Positions 1 to 8,868 of a DNA stretch of 64,000 nt are shown here, piece after piece (within the stretch, counting starts at the first letter, position 1; the number at the start of each line of letters is the position of its first letter). The translations under genes were made by a program, and so were the position numbers. The notes beneath the pieces were generated by a model, which had not been told where the DNA came from, searched no databases, and saw only the letters and a program-made list of their open reading frames with translations. The stretch is taken from contig NZ_CANMED010000005.1 of assembly GCF_947496855.1 (NCBI RefSeq), forward strand, positions 248,001-312,000, written 5' to 3'. The stretch is from an uncultured Aquimarina sp. Lineage in GTDB: Bacteria; Bacteroidota; Bacteroidia; Flavobacteriales; Flavobacteriaceae.

Positions 1-1409
1 AATGCAGATGCTCCCAATCTATTTGCTCCGTGGTCAGAGAAATTAGCTTCTCCTGCAGCATAACATCCAGGAACAGTAGTTTGTAGATTATAATCTACCC
101 AAAGACCTCCCATTGTATAATGTACCGCAGGATAAATCATCATTGGTGTTTTGTACGGATTCTCATCCACAATTTTCTCATACATCTGGAATAAGTTACC
201 ATATTTCTCTTCGATAACCTTTTCTCCAAATTCTAATATTTGTTCTGCCGTAGGGTTATGAATACCAGAAGTCAATGCTTTTTCTTTACCGTATCGCTGG
301 ATAGCAGCAGCAAAATCAAGATACACAGCTTCTCCAGTTTTATTTACTCCAAAACCAGCATCACATCTTTCCTTAGCAGCTCTAGAAGCTACATCACGTG
401 GCACTAAGTTCCCAAATGCCGGATAACGACGTTCTAAGTAATAATCTCTTTCCTCTTCGGATAACTGTATTGGTTTTAATTTACCGGCACGAATCGCTTC
501 TGCATCTTCTATTCTTTTTGGCACCCAAATTCGACCATCATTACGCAAGGATTCAGACATCAATGTTAATTTAGACTGATGATCTCCCGATACTGGAATA
601 CAAGTTGGGTGAATCTGCGTATAACAAGGGTTTGCGAAGAAAGCTCCTCTTCTGTGCGCTCTCCAAGAAGCCATCACATTACTTCCCATTGCATTGGTAC
701 TTAAGAAAAATACATTTCCATATCCACCTGTTGCTAATACAACCGCGTGAGCAGAATGCCTCTCAATTTCTCCAGTAACTAAATTACGAGCAATAATTCC
801 TCTTGCTTTTCCATCAACCTTCACAAGATCTAACATCTCATGACGATTAAAGGCTTTTATTTTCCCTCTATTAATCTGACGGTTCATTGCGGAATAAGCT
901 CCAAGTAATAACTGCTGACCTGTTTGTCCTTTAGCATAAAAAGTACGAGATACTAATACCCCACCAAACGATCTATTATCTAATAATCCACCATATTCAC
1001 GCGCAAAAGGTACTCCTTGCGCCACACATTGATCAATAATATTTCCAGAAACCTCTGCTAATCTATATACATTTGCTTCTCTGGAACGATAATCTCCTCC
1101 TTTTACAGTATCATAAAAAAGACGATAATTAGAATCTCCGTCTCCCTGATAATTCTTCGCTGCATTGATTCCTCCTTGTGCTGCAATTGAGTGCGCACGA
1201 CGAGGAGAATCCTGATAACAAAATGTTTTTACATTATATCCAAGTTCTGCCAATGTAGCAGCAGCACTTCCTCCTGCTAATCCTGTACCAACAACTATAA
1301 TATCGATATTACGCTTATTGGCAGGGTTCACCAGGTTAATTGTATTTTTATGTTTTGTCCACTTATCTGCCAGTGGACCTTCTGGTATTTTAGAGTCTAA
1401 AATTGACAT
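1..1409 (-). CDS. sdhA: Succinate dehydrogenase/fumarate reductase flavoprotein subunit (partial, C-terminus off the left edge)
   Basis: Catalytic FAD subunit of complex II, oxidising succinate to fumarate at the cytoplasmic membrane. Reading the minus strand from the ATG at 1409 gives an open frame of about 469 residues that runs off the window. Visible are the N-terminal FAD-binding motif [20 protein letters not shown], the segment [15 protein letters not shown] around the flavin-attachment region, [19 protein letters not shown], and GANRLGASA at the cut end. About 200 C-terminal residues are missing, since the family is usually 650-670 aa in Bacteroidota. The gene starts 10 nt after sdhC ends on the same strand, giving the Bacteroidota sdhC-sdhA(-sdhB) order; sdhB should lie just outside the window. 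Identification is very secure. Confidence 0.97.
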   Translation of the reverse strand, partial: MSILDSKIPEGPLADKWTKHKNTINLVNPANKRNIDIIVVGTGLAGGSAAATLAELGYNVKTFCYQDSPRRAHSIAAQGGINAAKNYQGDGDSNYRLFYDTVKGGDYRSREANVYRLAEVSGNIIDQCVAQGVPFAREYGGLLDNRSFGGVLVSRTFYAKGQTGQQLLLGAYSAMNRQINRGKIKAFNRHEMLDLVKVDGKARGIIARNLVTGEIERHSAHAVVLATGGYGNVFFLSTNAMGSNVMASWRAHRRGAFFANPCYTQIHPTCIPVSGDHQSKLTLMSESLRNDGRIWVPKRIEDAEAIRAGKLKPIQLSEEERDYYLERRYPAFGNLVPRDVASRAAKERCDAGFGVNKTGEAVYLDFAAAIQRYGKEKALTSGIHNPTAEQILEFGEKVIEEKYGNLFQMYEKIVDENPYKTPMMIYPAVHYTMGGLWVDYNLQTTVPGCYAAGEANFSDHGANRLGASA

Positions 1410-1419
1410 AATAGTGGTT

Positions 1420-2085
1420 TTAGTGATTATGATTAAAATGAAGTACTAAGGATATGATTATAAACCCTAGAGGGATTACAATCGCAAATACCTTAGCAAA
1501 CTTAGTAGCTCCAACAGAAAATTTATTATTGAAACCAACGGATTGAAAAGATGATGCAAATCCGTGCCATAAGTGCAATGCCAAGAAAACAAAAGATAAG
1601 ACATATAATCCGGTACGTACTGGGCTTACAAATTTCTCTGTTAGCTCATGGTAGTAACGTGATGGGTCTTCTGGTGCAAACTCTATATACTTATGCACTA
1701 TTTCTGGAATCCAGAAATCGTAGAAGTGTAATCCTAAAAATGCTAAAATCACCAATCCCGAAAGAATCATGTTTCTAGACATCCAAGAAGCACCAGCTCC
1801 TCCATTATAATTAGCATATTTAACTGCTCTAGCATTTCTGTTTCTTATTTCCAAAACAAATCCCATAACAAAATGGAAAACCACTCCAAAAATTAATACT
1901 GGCTGCAGTGCAAACTGAACTACTGGATTTGTCCCCATAAAATGTGATAATTCGTTAAAAGTATCTGGGCTAAAAACAGAAGTAAAATTGATGGTAAAAT
2001 GCTGTAATAAGAAAAATACTAAGAAAAGTCCCGAAAGTGCCATTGCAACTTTTCTAGCTATTGAAGATTTTATCAATCCACTCAT
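1420..2085 (-). CDS. sdhC: Succinate dehydrogenase cytochrome b subunit
   Basis: Membrane anchor of complex II that binds heme b and passes electrons to menaquinone. The 221-aa protein has about five hydrophobic helices (near residues 13-33, 55-80, 105-125, 155-178 and 195-215). Conserved histidines lie in or near them, in [22 protein letters not shown] and LHLWHGF, as expected of the single-subunit b558 type found in Bacteroidota and epsilon-proteobacteria. It is first in the sdh operon, with sdhA 10 nt downstream. A promoter-like sequence lies about 30 nt upstream. Length and residue pattern fit the family. Confidence 0.95.
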   Translation of the reverse strand: MSGLIKSSIARKVAMALSGLFLVFFLLQHFTINFTSVFSPDTFNELSHFMGTNPVVQFALQPVLIFGVVFHFVMGFVLEIRNRNARAVKYANYNGGAGASWMSRNMILSGLVILAFLGLHFYDFWIPEIVHKYIEFAPEDPSRYYHELTEKFVSPVRTGLYVLSFVFLALHLWHGFASSFQSVGFNNKFSVGATKFAKVFAIVIPLGFIIISLVLHFNHNH

Positions 2086-2464
2086 TATAAAGAATGTTTA
2101 AAAATTTGATTAGCAAAAATAAGCTTCAAACTTGTTTTTAACAAGATTTTGAACCAGTAATACAGTATTTATAATGAATTAAAATAGATTTCAAATTTTG
2201 TTGAGTTTTCATTACGAAATCGTTTGAAATAAAGGGACAACTTTAAACAAAAAACAATGTTTTTCCTGCAATTCTATTAATCTGACCTCATAAATCATAT
2301 AAAATTCATACTTCCATCTATTTCATCAACATTATTAGACTCACATTTCAAAACTAATATTGCTAAAAGAAACTCTAAAACAGTTGGTTATCTATTCTAT
2401 AAATTAGGAAAAGCCGAAAAACACTACTTTTGAATAATGATCATCCTTTAAATACATTACTTTT
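2086..2464. other. Divergent intergenic region, sdhC / TPR-AraC gene
   Basis: About 380 bases without a gene between two divergent genes. The left part holds the sdh promoter. On the plus strand TACTTTTG (2425-2432) fits the -7 consensus TAnnTTTG and lies about 33 nt before the regulator gene; no good -33 element is seen. Nothing else was recognised. Confidence 0.5.
2114..2145 (-). promoter_or_regulatory. Predicted sdh operon promoter (Bacteroidota type)
   Basis: On the minus strand the -7 element TATTTTTG (2121-2114) fits the Bacteroidota consensus TAnnTTTG exactly. An upstream CTTG (2145-2142) sits 20 bases before it, matching the -33 TTG element. Transcription would start near 2107, about 22 nt before the sdhC ATG. 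Identified by consensus only. Confidence 0.55.
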
Positions 2465-4159
2465 TTGGTGAAACAATTTCAACTAACATTTATTCTTTTA
2501 GTACTTCTATTTAATTCGGAGAATACAGTAGCAACCACACTTCAATCAATTATTCCCGATAGTTTAAAAACAAAATCGCCTGAAGAATTAATAGCGTATC
2601 TACAGTTTTCAAATCCTACAGAAAGTAAAATATATGAAATTGTTCTTTCCAATCTTTCTATTGACAACTCCATTTTAGCAGAACACTTTTATAGTGTTTC
2701 TGATAGTTTTTATGAAAAAGGACAATACGATCGTAGTATTTACTATTTAGACAAAGCAATCAAATCTGTAAGAGACATTAAAAATGATTCACTTCTATGC
2801 AAGTATTTTATCGCATCCGGCAATTCATATTTAAAGGATTGGAAGAATCAAAAATCACTTGATTACTATAACAAAGCCTTAAATATTGCTCACAATAATG
2901 GGTATATTAGAAATGAATTTATTACAAATTCGAGCATATCCATTATTTTAAGAAGAATGGGGCAGCTTGAAAAAGCTTTAAAAGTTTGTAAAAAATCATT
3001 AAAACTTACGGAAAACTCAATTGATAAAAATACCGAAAATCATGTTAGACTTCTTAATATAATAAGTGAAATTTATTTGGATCAAAAAAAATACGATTCG
3101 GCTAATCATTATGCAGACATTGGTTTAGAAATGTCGAAATCATTAGATTTCTCTATTGGATCGATTGATTTATACACAAAAAAAGGGGTTGTATATTCTC
3201 ACAAAAATGAAGCTTCTAAAGCATTATTGTGCTTTCATAAAGCTGAAGAAATTCTCATTAACAAGAAAATTACTCAAAAAAAATCGATTTTAAATGTTAA
3301 TTATTTTCTCGCAAATTATTTTTATAAGGAAAAAAAATATAAAAAAGCAATTACTTATTTAAATAATATTATATCGATTTTAGAAGAAAAAGACGCTCGA
3401 AACATAAGAGTTCTTGAGACCTATATATTATTAGCAAACTGCTATTCTGAAATAGATAAAAAGAATGAAGCCATGCATTGGTTTCAAAAAGTTGTTATGC
3501 TACAAAATCAGTTTCAAGAAGCAAAAAATCAAACGATAACAAAATTACATAATCAAGATATCGGTGATTTAGAAAATCAAATGAAGTTGCTTAAAAGCAA
3601 AGGAATAAAACAAGAATATTACAAAGAATTGATATTCTATATTTTATTGGTAGTCTCTCTTATTTTGATATTTTTTGTTTTTAAATACTTCCAAAAACAA
3701 AAAAGTAATACCCAACAATTTAATCAATTGATAGAAAAAATAAACTCGTTAGAATCAAAAGAAAAAAACATTCCGCAAACCGTTATAATTAATGATGAAA
3801 AAGTAAATGCTGTATTGGAAGGGTTACATAAACTGGAAAATCAAGAATATTTCCTGAATACGGATTGTGATCTTAGATCTATGTCAAAAAAAGTAAAAAC
3901 AAACACTACTTATTTATCAAAAATTATCAAAACACATAAGGCAGATAGTTTTAACGATTATATTAACGATCTAAGAATCGAATATGCGCTTAAAAGATTA
4001 AAAAACGATAAAAAATTCAGGTCTTTTTCTGTGAAATCAATTGCCTTAGATATTGGTTATAAAACTGATAATTCTTTTACCAAACATTTCAAATCTAAAA
4101 CAGGATTAAACCCTTCCTATTATATCAAAAAAATAAATAACCAGGATCAAAACCGTTAA
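2465..4159 (+). CDS. Membrane-anchored TPR / AraC-type transcriptional regulator
   Basis: A 564-aa one-protein sensor-regulator of a type common in Flavobacteriia. Order: N-terminal signal/anchor (residues 5-24), helical TPR-like repeats (about 60-370, e.g. GQYDRSIYYLDKAI and QKSLDYYNKALNIA), one transmembrane helix (about 388-408, LIFYILLVVSLILIFFVF), a short linker, and a C-terminal AraC DNA-binding domain (about 460-560) with YLSKIIKTHKADSFNDYIND, SIALDIGYKT and FKSKTGLNPSYY. The TPR part should be periplasmic and the HTH cytoplasmic, so it could pass an envelope or peptide signal directly to DNA. No ATG is available: TTG at 2465 or GTG at 2468 must be the start. Two leader-peptide genes follow on the same strand. 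A paralogue lies at 39157-40908. Signal and targets are unknown. Confidence 0.85.
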   Translation: MVKQFQLTFILLVLLFNSENTVATTLQSIIPDSLKTKSPEELIAYLQFSNPTESKIYEIVLSNLSIDNSILAEHFYSVSDSFYEKGQYDRSIYYLDKAIKSVRDIKNDSLLCKYFIASGNSYLKDWKNQKSLDYYNKALNIAHNNGYIRNEFITNSSISIILRRMGQLEKALKVCKKSLKLTENSIDKNTENHVRLLNIISEIYLDQKKYDSANHYADIGLEMSKSLDFSIGSIDLYTKKGVVYSHKNEASKALLCFHKAEEILINKKITQKKSILNVNYFLANYFYKEKKYKKAITYLNNIISILEEKDARNIRVLETYILLANCYSEIDKKNEAMHWFQKVVMLQNQFQEAKNQTITKLHNQDIGDLENQMKLLKSKGIKQEYYKELIFYILLVVSLILIFFVFKYFQKQKSNTQQFNQLIEKINSLESKEKNIPQTVIINDEKVNAVLEGLHKLENQEYFLNTDCDLRSMSKKVKTNTTYLSKIIKTHKADSFNDYINDLRIEYALKRLKNDKKFRSFSVKSIALDIGYKTDNSFTKHFKSKTGLNPSYYIKKINNQDQNR

Positions 4160-4340
4160 AATTTCATAGCATTAAGCAAATTCTTCTAAAAGATAAAAAC
4201 ATTACTAATTAGCTCATAATTCTTACCTTAATTTCTTTAAAATACGGTTATCTATTTATGAATTCCCGTGTATAAAAAGTACCTTGAAAATATACTCATT
4301 GGAGTACATATAAAAAAAGTCATTCAAAAAGATTAAGATT

Positions 4341-4499
4341 ATGAAAACAAAACAAAAAAGCACTATTACCCTAAAAAAGCTTACTATAGCTAAGATCAAT
4401 CATGATACAATGGTAAAAATAAAAGGCGGAGAGTGTGATCCTACAAAACCTGACACAGGAAGTCATTGGACTCACTGCAATTGTCCTGATGTGTTCTAA
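4341..4499 (+). CDS. Double-glycine leader peptide, class I lanthipeptide-like precursor
   Basis: A 52-aa reading frame starting MKTKQKSTITLKKLTIAKIN. Its charged leader ends at IKGG (residues 27-30), followed by a short Cys/Thr/Ser-containing core with three Cys (positions 32, 46, 48) and a CNC motif. The LKKLTIAKIN...IKGG leader is the pattern of natural-product precursors annotated as class I lanthipeptides in Bacteroidota. No lanthionine synthetase, radical SAM partner or peptidase-ABC exporter is adjacent, so any modification or export enzymes must be encoded elsewhere. A strong hairpin terminator follows. It lies 180 nt after a TPR/AraC regulator gene on the same strand. Confidence 0.7.
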   Translation: MKTKQKSTITLKKLTIAKINHDTMVKIKGGECDPTKPDTGSHWTHCNCPDVF

Positions 4500-4540
4500 A
4501 ACATAGTACAAATAAACCTACTTGGTTTACTACTATTTTT

Positions 4541-4582
4541 ACATCCGTATTTTACACAAAATACGGATGTTTCATTTTTTTA
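4541..4582 (+). terminator. Rho-independent terminator after the lanthipeptide-like gene
   Basis: A perfect 13-bp stem (ACATCCGTATTTT, 4541-4553, with 4558-4570) closes an ACAC loop and is followed by a T-rich run (TTCATTTTTTT). It separates the two small peptide genes into different transcripts. Confidence 0.8.
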
Positions 4583-4606
4583 CACCTTGATTTCGATATA
4601 ACTTGA

Positions 4607-4644
4607 GTTGAAAATCAACATACGATGCGTACTTGATTTTTGAC
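4607..4644. promoter_or_regulatory. Long inverted repeat upstream of the second leader-peptide gene
   Basis: GTTGAAAATCAA (4607-4618) and TTGATTTTTGAC (4633-4644) form arms matching at 10 of 12 positions. The centre holds a second small dyad, TACG...CGTA. There is no T-tract after it, so it reads more like an operator or leader structure than a terminator. It ends 66 nt before the ATG at 4711. Function is inferred only. Confidence 0.35.
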
Positions 4645-4710
4645 AAGGGCAGACCGAAAACCTTTTAATAGAGTAGGCAAATAATTTTAATAATTTAAAA
4701 ACTCAAAATT

Positions 4711-4908
4711 ATGTTATCTAAAATTCTAGAATTAAAAAATGTTGAACAGTTAGACAAAAAACAGCAAAAAGGCATTAAGGGAGGTACTATACAATACCCT
4801 ATTGGTTGTCAAACAAGAAGAGATTGTTTTATAGTGACTGGAGAGTTTGATTGGTCTTGCGAAATAGCATATCCATATGCACTACATAAAATCTGCAAAC
4901 CTTTATAA
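4711..4908 (+). CDS. ComC/BlpC-like GG-leader peptide (pheromone or bacteriocin-like)
   Basis: A 65-aa peptide with the leader pattern MLsKILELKNVEQLdKKqQK followed by GIKGG (cleavage expected after residue 25), then a 40-aa core with four Cys (33, 39, 50, 62) and aromatic residues. This leader resembles the ComC/BlpC-type double-glycine leaders seen in many Flavobacteriaceae, normally cut by a C39 peptidase ABC exporter. No exporter or immunity gene is visible nearby. The core composition would allow two disulfides. It is transcribed alone between a dyad at 4607-4644 and a terminator at 4929-4954. Whether it is a signal, a toxin or something else cannot be told from the sequence. Confidence 0.7.
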   Translation: MLSKILELKNVEQLDKKQQKGIKGGTIQYPIGCQTRRDCFIVTGEFDWSCEIAYPYALHKICKPL

Positions 4909-4928
4909 ACATTTATTTCTTATCTATA

Positions 4929-4954
4929 AACCCTGAAAGTTTCGGGGTTTTTTT
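4929..4954 (+). terminator. Rho-independent terminator after the second leader-peptide gene
   Basis: AACCCTGAAA pairs with TTTCGGGGTT (one G-T wobble, very short loop) and runs into seven T. It lies 20 nt after the stop codon at 4908. Confidence 0.7.
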
Positions 4955-4981
4955 ATACCTTCTTTTTTTGATTTAAAACTT

Positions 4982-6127
4982 ATGAGGAATATCCACACAA
5001 AATTGCCAAACGTATCTACTACGATTTTTACTATAATGAGTAAAATGGCCGCAGAACACCAAGCGATTAATCTATCTCAAGGATTTCCAAATTTTGAAAC
5101 TGATAAAAAATTAATTGATTTAGTTACTGTAGGAATGCAGCAAGGATATAATCAATATGCCCCAATGTCAGGTTTATCGTCTTTAAAGGAAGTAATTGTA
5201 GAAAAAACAAATTCACTTTACAGTAGTGATTACCATCCTGAAACAGACATAACTATTACCTCTGGTGCCACACAAGCTATTTTTACGATTGTTTCGGCAT
5301 TTATTCGTTCTGGAGATGAAGTTATTATTTTTAAACCAGCCTATGATTCTTATGAACCTTCTATAGAATTATTTGGCGGAACGATCATTCCAATTCAGTT
5401 ATCAGCACCTAATTTCTCTATTGACTGGAAGGAAGTTGCCAATAAAATTACTTCTAAAACAAAAATGATCATCATTAACACCCCTCACAACCCAACAGGA
5501 ACTGTTTTATCAAAAAACGATATGTTTCAGCTGGATACTTTATTAAAAAACACAGATATCATTTTACTAAGCGACGAAGTCTATGAGCATATAATTTTTG
5601 ATGGTCAAGAACATCAAAGCATCGCCAGGCTTCCTGGATTAGCAGAAAGAGCTTTTATCACTGCTTCTTTTGGTAAAACGTTTCATACAACTGGCTGGAA
5701 AATGGGATATTGTATAGCTCCAAAAGAGCTGATGATAGAATTCAGAAAAGTACATCAATTCAATGTATTCTGCAGTAGTCACCCTATGCAATATGCATTA
5801 GCTGAATATTTAAAAACTTCAAATCACTATTTATCGTTGCCTAGTTTCTATCAGGAAAAAAGGGATCTATTCTTATCACTAATCAAAGATTCCAGGTTTT
5901 CTTTTACACCCGCGGCAGGAACATATTTCCAATTATTGGATTATTCTGCTATTACTGACGAAGGCGACGTGGTTTTCGCCAAAAGATTAACAAAAGAACA
6001 CAAAATTGCTTCTATCCCTGTTTCTGTATTTAACCTAGATCAACAAGATGATAAAGTCTTGCGATTTTGCTTCGCAAAGACAGAAGATACTCTGAAACGC
6101 GCCGCGGAAATTTTGTGCAACATATAA
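4982..6127 (+). CDS. PLP-dependent aminotransferase, methionine aminotransferase-like
   Basis: A cytoplasmic class I/II aminotransferase of 381 aa, resembling YbdL and kynurenine/glutamine transaminases that act on methionine and aromatic amino acids with 2-oxo acids. Family marks: the N-terminal INLSQGFPNFETD, TSGATQAIFT for cofactor phosphate binding, NTPHNPTGTVLS, LLSDEVYEH with the pyridine-nitrogen Asp, the Schiff-base lysine in SFGKTFHTTGWKMGY (Lys232), and a C-terminal LRFCFAKTE with the carboxylate-binding Arg. The length is full. It is transcribed alone after a terminator. Exact substrate preference is inferred from family resemblance. Confidence 0.88.
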   Translation: MRNIHTKLPNVSTTIFTIMSKMAAEHQAINLSQGFPNFETDKKLIDLVTVGMQQGYNQYAPMSGLSSLKEVIVEKTNSLYSSDYHPETDITITSGATQAIFTIVSAFIRSGDEVIIFKPAYDSYEPSIELFGGTIIPIQLSAPNFSIDWKEVANKITSKTKMIIINTPHNPTGTVLSKNDMFQLDTLLKNTDIILLSDEVYEHIIFDGQEHQSIARLPGLAERAFITASFGKTFHTTGWKMGYCIAPKELMIEFRKVHQFNVFCSSHPMQYALAEYLKTSNHYLSLPSFYQEKRDLFLSLIKDSRFSFTPAAGTYFQLLDYSAITDEGDVVFAKRLTKEHKIASIPVSVFNLDQQDDKVLRFCFAKTEDTLKRAAEILCNI

Positions 6128-6131
6128 AATC

Positions 6132-6875
6132 TTATCGATTTCCTTTCAGCGCATTATAGTTTATCAAAACAACTTCGACTTTTTCATCATTCAGAATCTT
6201 TTTGGTAGTGAAAAAATCTATATTAATGAAAGGAACCAGTATCCAAATATATTTTCTGCGATTCGGGAAATGTTCTTTTATTATATGATAATCACGATGA
6301 TTTGTAGAAATGCCTATTGCTGGTTGTTCACTGATGTTTTTTTGAATCTCTAGTATTGTGGTGAGCAGTTTATCTCCATCTCTTTTCCTTAAATCATATG
6401 GCAAATAATAACTAGTTTTAAACCCTTCTTTGGTAAATATTGGTAATGCTTCCGGATAGCGAGTTTCGATTAAAATATTTTGCAAAGGATAATTTCTTTT
6501 TCTAAAAATCCGAAGTAACTTATCTAATATATCATTAGCTTCAACCTTATTCAGGTTTTTAATATCTAACCACAACAATGGATATTGTTTTTCATCCAAA
6601 GTGTTAAGATAATCTTCGAACTTTAGACCTACCGATTCTGAAGTTGAATGATTTACATCGAAAAAATCTCCTTCTGTATCATATATTAAGTCTAATTCTA
6701 TTCCTTTAAAATATCGTAATGCCGAATGAAGTTTTTCTGTACTATTAGCTCTATGCGCCCATATTTTATTATAGTGGCCAAGAAATTCTAATTTATATGG
6801 ACTTAGATGATACAATAATAATAGTATCAATAATACAACTGTAATAACAACTCTAAACTTGGTCTTTTTAATCAT
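6132..6875 (-). CDS. Membrane-anchored GDPD-like TIM-barrel protein (putative phosphodiesterase)
   Basis: A 247-aa protein with one N-terminal membrane anchor (residues 8-27). The remainder shows spaced residues typical of glycerophosphodiester phosphodiesterase-like barrels: WAHRANS (first His, where GDPDs have HRG), GIELDLIYD (Glu-x-Asp metal ligands) and DVNHST (second His). Later strands PLLWLDIKN, NILIETRY and KYIWILVPF fit a TIM barrel. It is shorter and more divergent than a standard GDPD. It ends 4 nt from the convergent aminotransferase gene and lies 27 nt downstream of dinB on the same strand, so co-transcription with dinB is likely. The substrate is unknown. Confidence 0.6.
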   Translation of the reverse strand: MIKKTKFRVVITVVLLILLLLYHLSPYKLEFLGHYNKIWAHRANSTEKLHSALRYFKGIELDLIYDTEGDFFDVNHSTSESVGLKFEDYLNTLDEKQYPLLWLDIKNLNKVEANDILDKLLRIFRKRNYPLQNILIETRYPEALPIFTKEGFKTSYYLPYDLRKRDGDKLLTTILEIQKNISEQPAIGISTNHRDYHIIKEHFPNRRKYIWILVPFINIDFFTTKKILNDEKVEVVLINYNALKGNR

Positions 6876-6902
6876 AATCTTGATACGTGCAAATTATAGT
6901 TT

Positions 6903-8000
6903 CTAAAAATCAAACCTTAACTGAATAATCTCTACTTCTTGTTTCTCTATTTTCTTTTGGTCTTTCTTAGCTGTATTTAAATTAGAGAGCGAAATCCCTA
7001 ACAAGCGCACTGAGTTCTTCATTTCTGATTGATACAATAGCTCCTTTGAAGTCTCTAAAAGTATATCTGCATCACTTACAAAGTAAGGCAATGTCTTACT
7101 TCGAGTCTGAAGTGTAAAATCGCTGTATTTAATTTTTAGCGTTACCGTTCTTCCTGCTACTTCACTTCTTTTTAAACGCTTTTGTAATTCCTCAGCAATA
7201 TTTTCCAATCGTTCCAGCATATATATTTCTGAAGAAATATTCTCACTAAAAGTCCTTTCTGCGGCAAGAGATTTTCGTTCTCGATTTGGTTTCACTTCAC
7301 TCAAGTGAATTCCTCTAACAATTTTATAGTAATGCCCTCCTGATTTTCCAAAATGTTGAGTCAGGAACTCTTCTGATTTCGTTTTTAAGTCCTTTCCAGT
7401 ATAAATACCTAATTGGTACATTTTAGCTCGTGTCACTTTTCCTACTCCATAGAATTTTTTAACATCCAGATCTTCCAAAAACTCTATGACTTCTTCCGGG
7501 TTTACAGTTTTCTGACCATTAGGCTTATTATAATCACTAGCAACTTTGGCAATAAATTTATTAATAGAAATTCCTGCCGAAGCGGTCAATCCTACTTCAT
7601 CAAAAATCCGTTGTCTAATCTCATGAGCCATCAAAGATGCACTCGGATTTCCTTTTTTATTCTCGGTTACATCAAGATACGCCTCATCAAGTGATAAAGG
7701 TTCCACTAACTCAGTGTACTCAAAAAATATTTTACGGATTAATTTCGAAATCTCCTGATACCGATCAAACCGTGGCCTCACGAAAAGTAAATCAGGACAT
7801 AACTTTCTAGCAGTAAATCCAGGCATTGCCGAACGAACCCCGTATTTACGTGCTTCATAACTCGCAGCGCTAACAACACCACGTTTTCCACCACCACCTA
7901 CCGCCAGAGGTTTTCCTTTAAGCTCTGGATTGTCCATTTGCTCAACAGATGCATAAAATGCATCCATATCTACGTGTATGATTTTTCTCTGACTTTTCAT
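6903..8000 (-). CDS. dinB: DNA polymerase IV (Y-family translesion polymerase)
   Basis: An error-prone polymerase that bypasses lesions and stalled forks. The 365-aa protein has the family motifs in order: VDMDAFYASVEQ with the first metal Asp pair near the N-terminus, AASYEARKYGVRSAMP, PLSLDEAYLDVT with the second catalytic Asp-Glu, GISINKFIAKVASDYNKPNG, the helix-hairpin-helix region around FYGVGKVTRAKMYQLGI, and a little-finger domain near ERTFSENI. The C-terminus ends QLRFDF, which could be a beta-clamp-binding peptide as in other DinB proteins. Length is typical. A promoter-like sequence lies immediately upstream, and a GDPD-like gene follows in the same direction. Confidence 0.95.
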   Translation of the reverse strand: MKSQRKIIHVDMDAFYASVEQMDNPELKGKPLAVGGGGKRGVVSAASYEARKYGVRSAMPGFTARKLCPDLLFVRPRFDRYQEISKLIRKIFFEYTELVEPLSLDEAYLDVTENKKGNPSASLMAHEIRQRIFDEVGLTASAGISINKFIAKVASDYNKPNGQKTVNPEEVIEFLEDLDVKKFYGVGKVTRAKMYQLGIYTGKDLKTKSEEFLTQHFGKSGGHYYKIVRGIHLSEVKPNRERKSLAAERTFSENISSEIYMLERLENIAEELQKRLKRSEVAGRTVTLKIKYSDFTLQTRSKTLPYFVSDADILLETSKELLYQSEMKNSVRLLGISLSNLNTAKKDQKKIEKQEVEIIQLRFDF

Positions 8001-8013
8001 TCTTTGTGTCCCA

Positions 8014-8041
8014 CAAAAATAGTGGATATAAACTATTCAAA
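8014..8041 (-). promoter_or_regulatory. Possible dinB promoter
   Basis: On the minus strand TATTTTTG (8021-8014) fits the -7 consensus and TTTG (8041-8038) could be the -33 element. The 16-base spacing is shorter than usual, and the leader before the ATG at 8000 would be only a few bases. Confidence 0.35.
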
Positions 8042-8215
8042 AAGAGTTCACAATCAATTGATTCTAAATTATCATTACAAAAATATCTTAGTAAAGATTT
8101 TAGCATTAAATACTTCTAAAAAATGATATTCATATATTTGTAAGGGTTTTATCAGATAAAAATAATATCTTGCTTTATTGATCCCAATCAATTTGAACTA
8201 AATTATATTTAAAAA

Positions 8216-8728
8216 ATGAAAAATTACACCCTACTTATACTTTTTGCTTTTATTTGCTGTAAATCAGAGAGCAAATCTTCTGACGACCTTAATAAATTAA
8301 GTGAAACCAACCAGACACAAGTAGCTGAAACTACAAATGAAAAAAACAGTGATGTAGTAGCTACTCAGAAAACATACACAGCCACTCAAAAAGATGCTAA
8401 TGGTACTATTACCCAGAAGTTATCAGTTTCTTGGTTATCAGAAGAAACTATACAGTATACATTTGTATTTGAAAATCAGTCCTGCAAAAAAACAACTATT
8501 AAAGGAAGAGCAACAGCGTTAAAACCTAAGAAAGAACCTTTTATGGATAGTTATAACGGAAAAGCTTTTGAAGTTAAAAGGTATCAAGAAAGAAAACAAG
8601 GTTATAAAATTCTATTGCACATAGATTCTACAAATAAAGACAAAGCTGTTGTTGACCTGCGTCTTGGAGAGGATGATGAAGATGAAGACTGCAAAGCAAG
8701 TAGTATCGTAATGGTAGAGCAAAAATAA
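8216..8728 (+). CDS. Small lipoprotein of unknown function
   Basis: 170 aa starting MKNYTLLILFAFICCKSESK: a short hydrophobic signal with a lipobox-like FICC, so probably lipid-anchored at Cys14 or Cys15. A Ser/Thr/Asn-rich spacer (16-60) precedes a compact beta-rich domain with one lone Cys in ENQSCKKTTIKG and another near the acidic C-terminal stretch (GEDDEDEDCK). I do not recognise the family. TATATTTG at 8133-8140 fits a -7 promoter element about 75 nt upstream. It is followed by an independent gene. Confidence 0.75.
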   Translation: MKNYTLLILFAFICCKSESKSSDDLNKLSETNQTQVAETTNEKNSDVVATQKTYTATQKDANGTITQKLSVSWLSEETIQYTFVFENQSCKKTTIKGRATALKPKKEPFMDSYNGKAFEVKRYQERKQGYKILLHIDSTNKDKAVVDLRLGEDDEDEDCKASSIVMVEQK

Positions 8729-8868
8729 CGCTAACATCGTTTTTTTTATTGTAAAAGATTTTCTCATTTCATTTTCTTAGAGGATGTTTAACGTATTCTA
8801 AAAAAGATATGCAAGATTGATTTTGTTTATCTAGTAAGACCTATGATTCTTCTTGTTAAATTTGTAGG

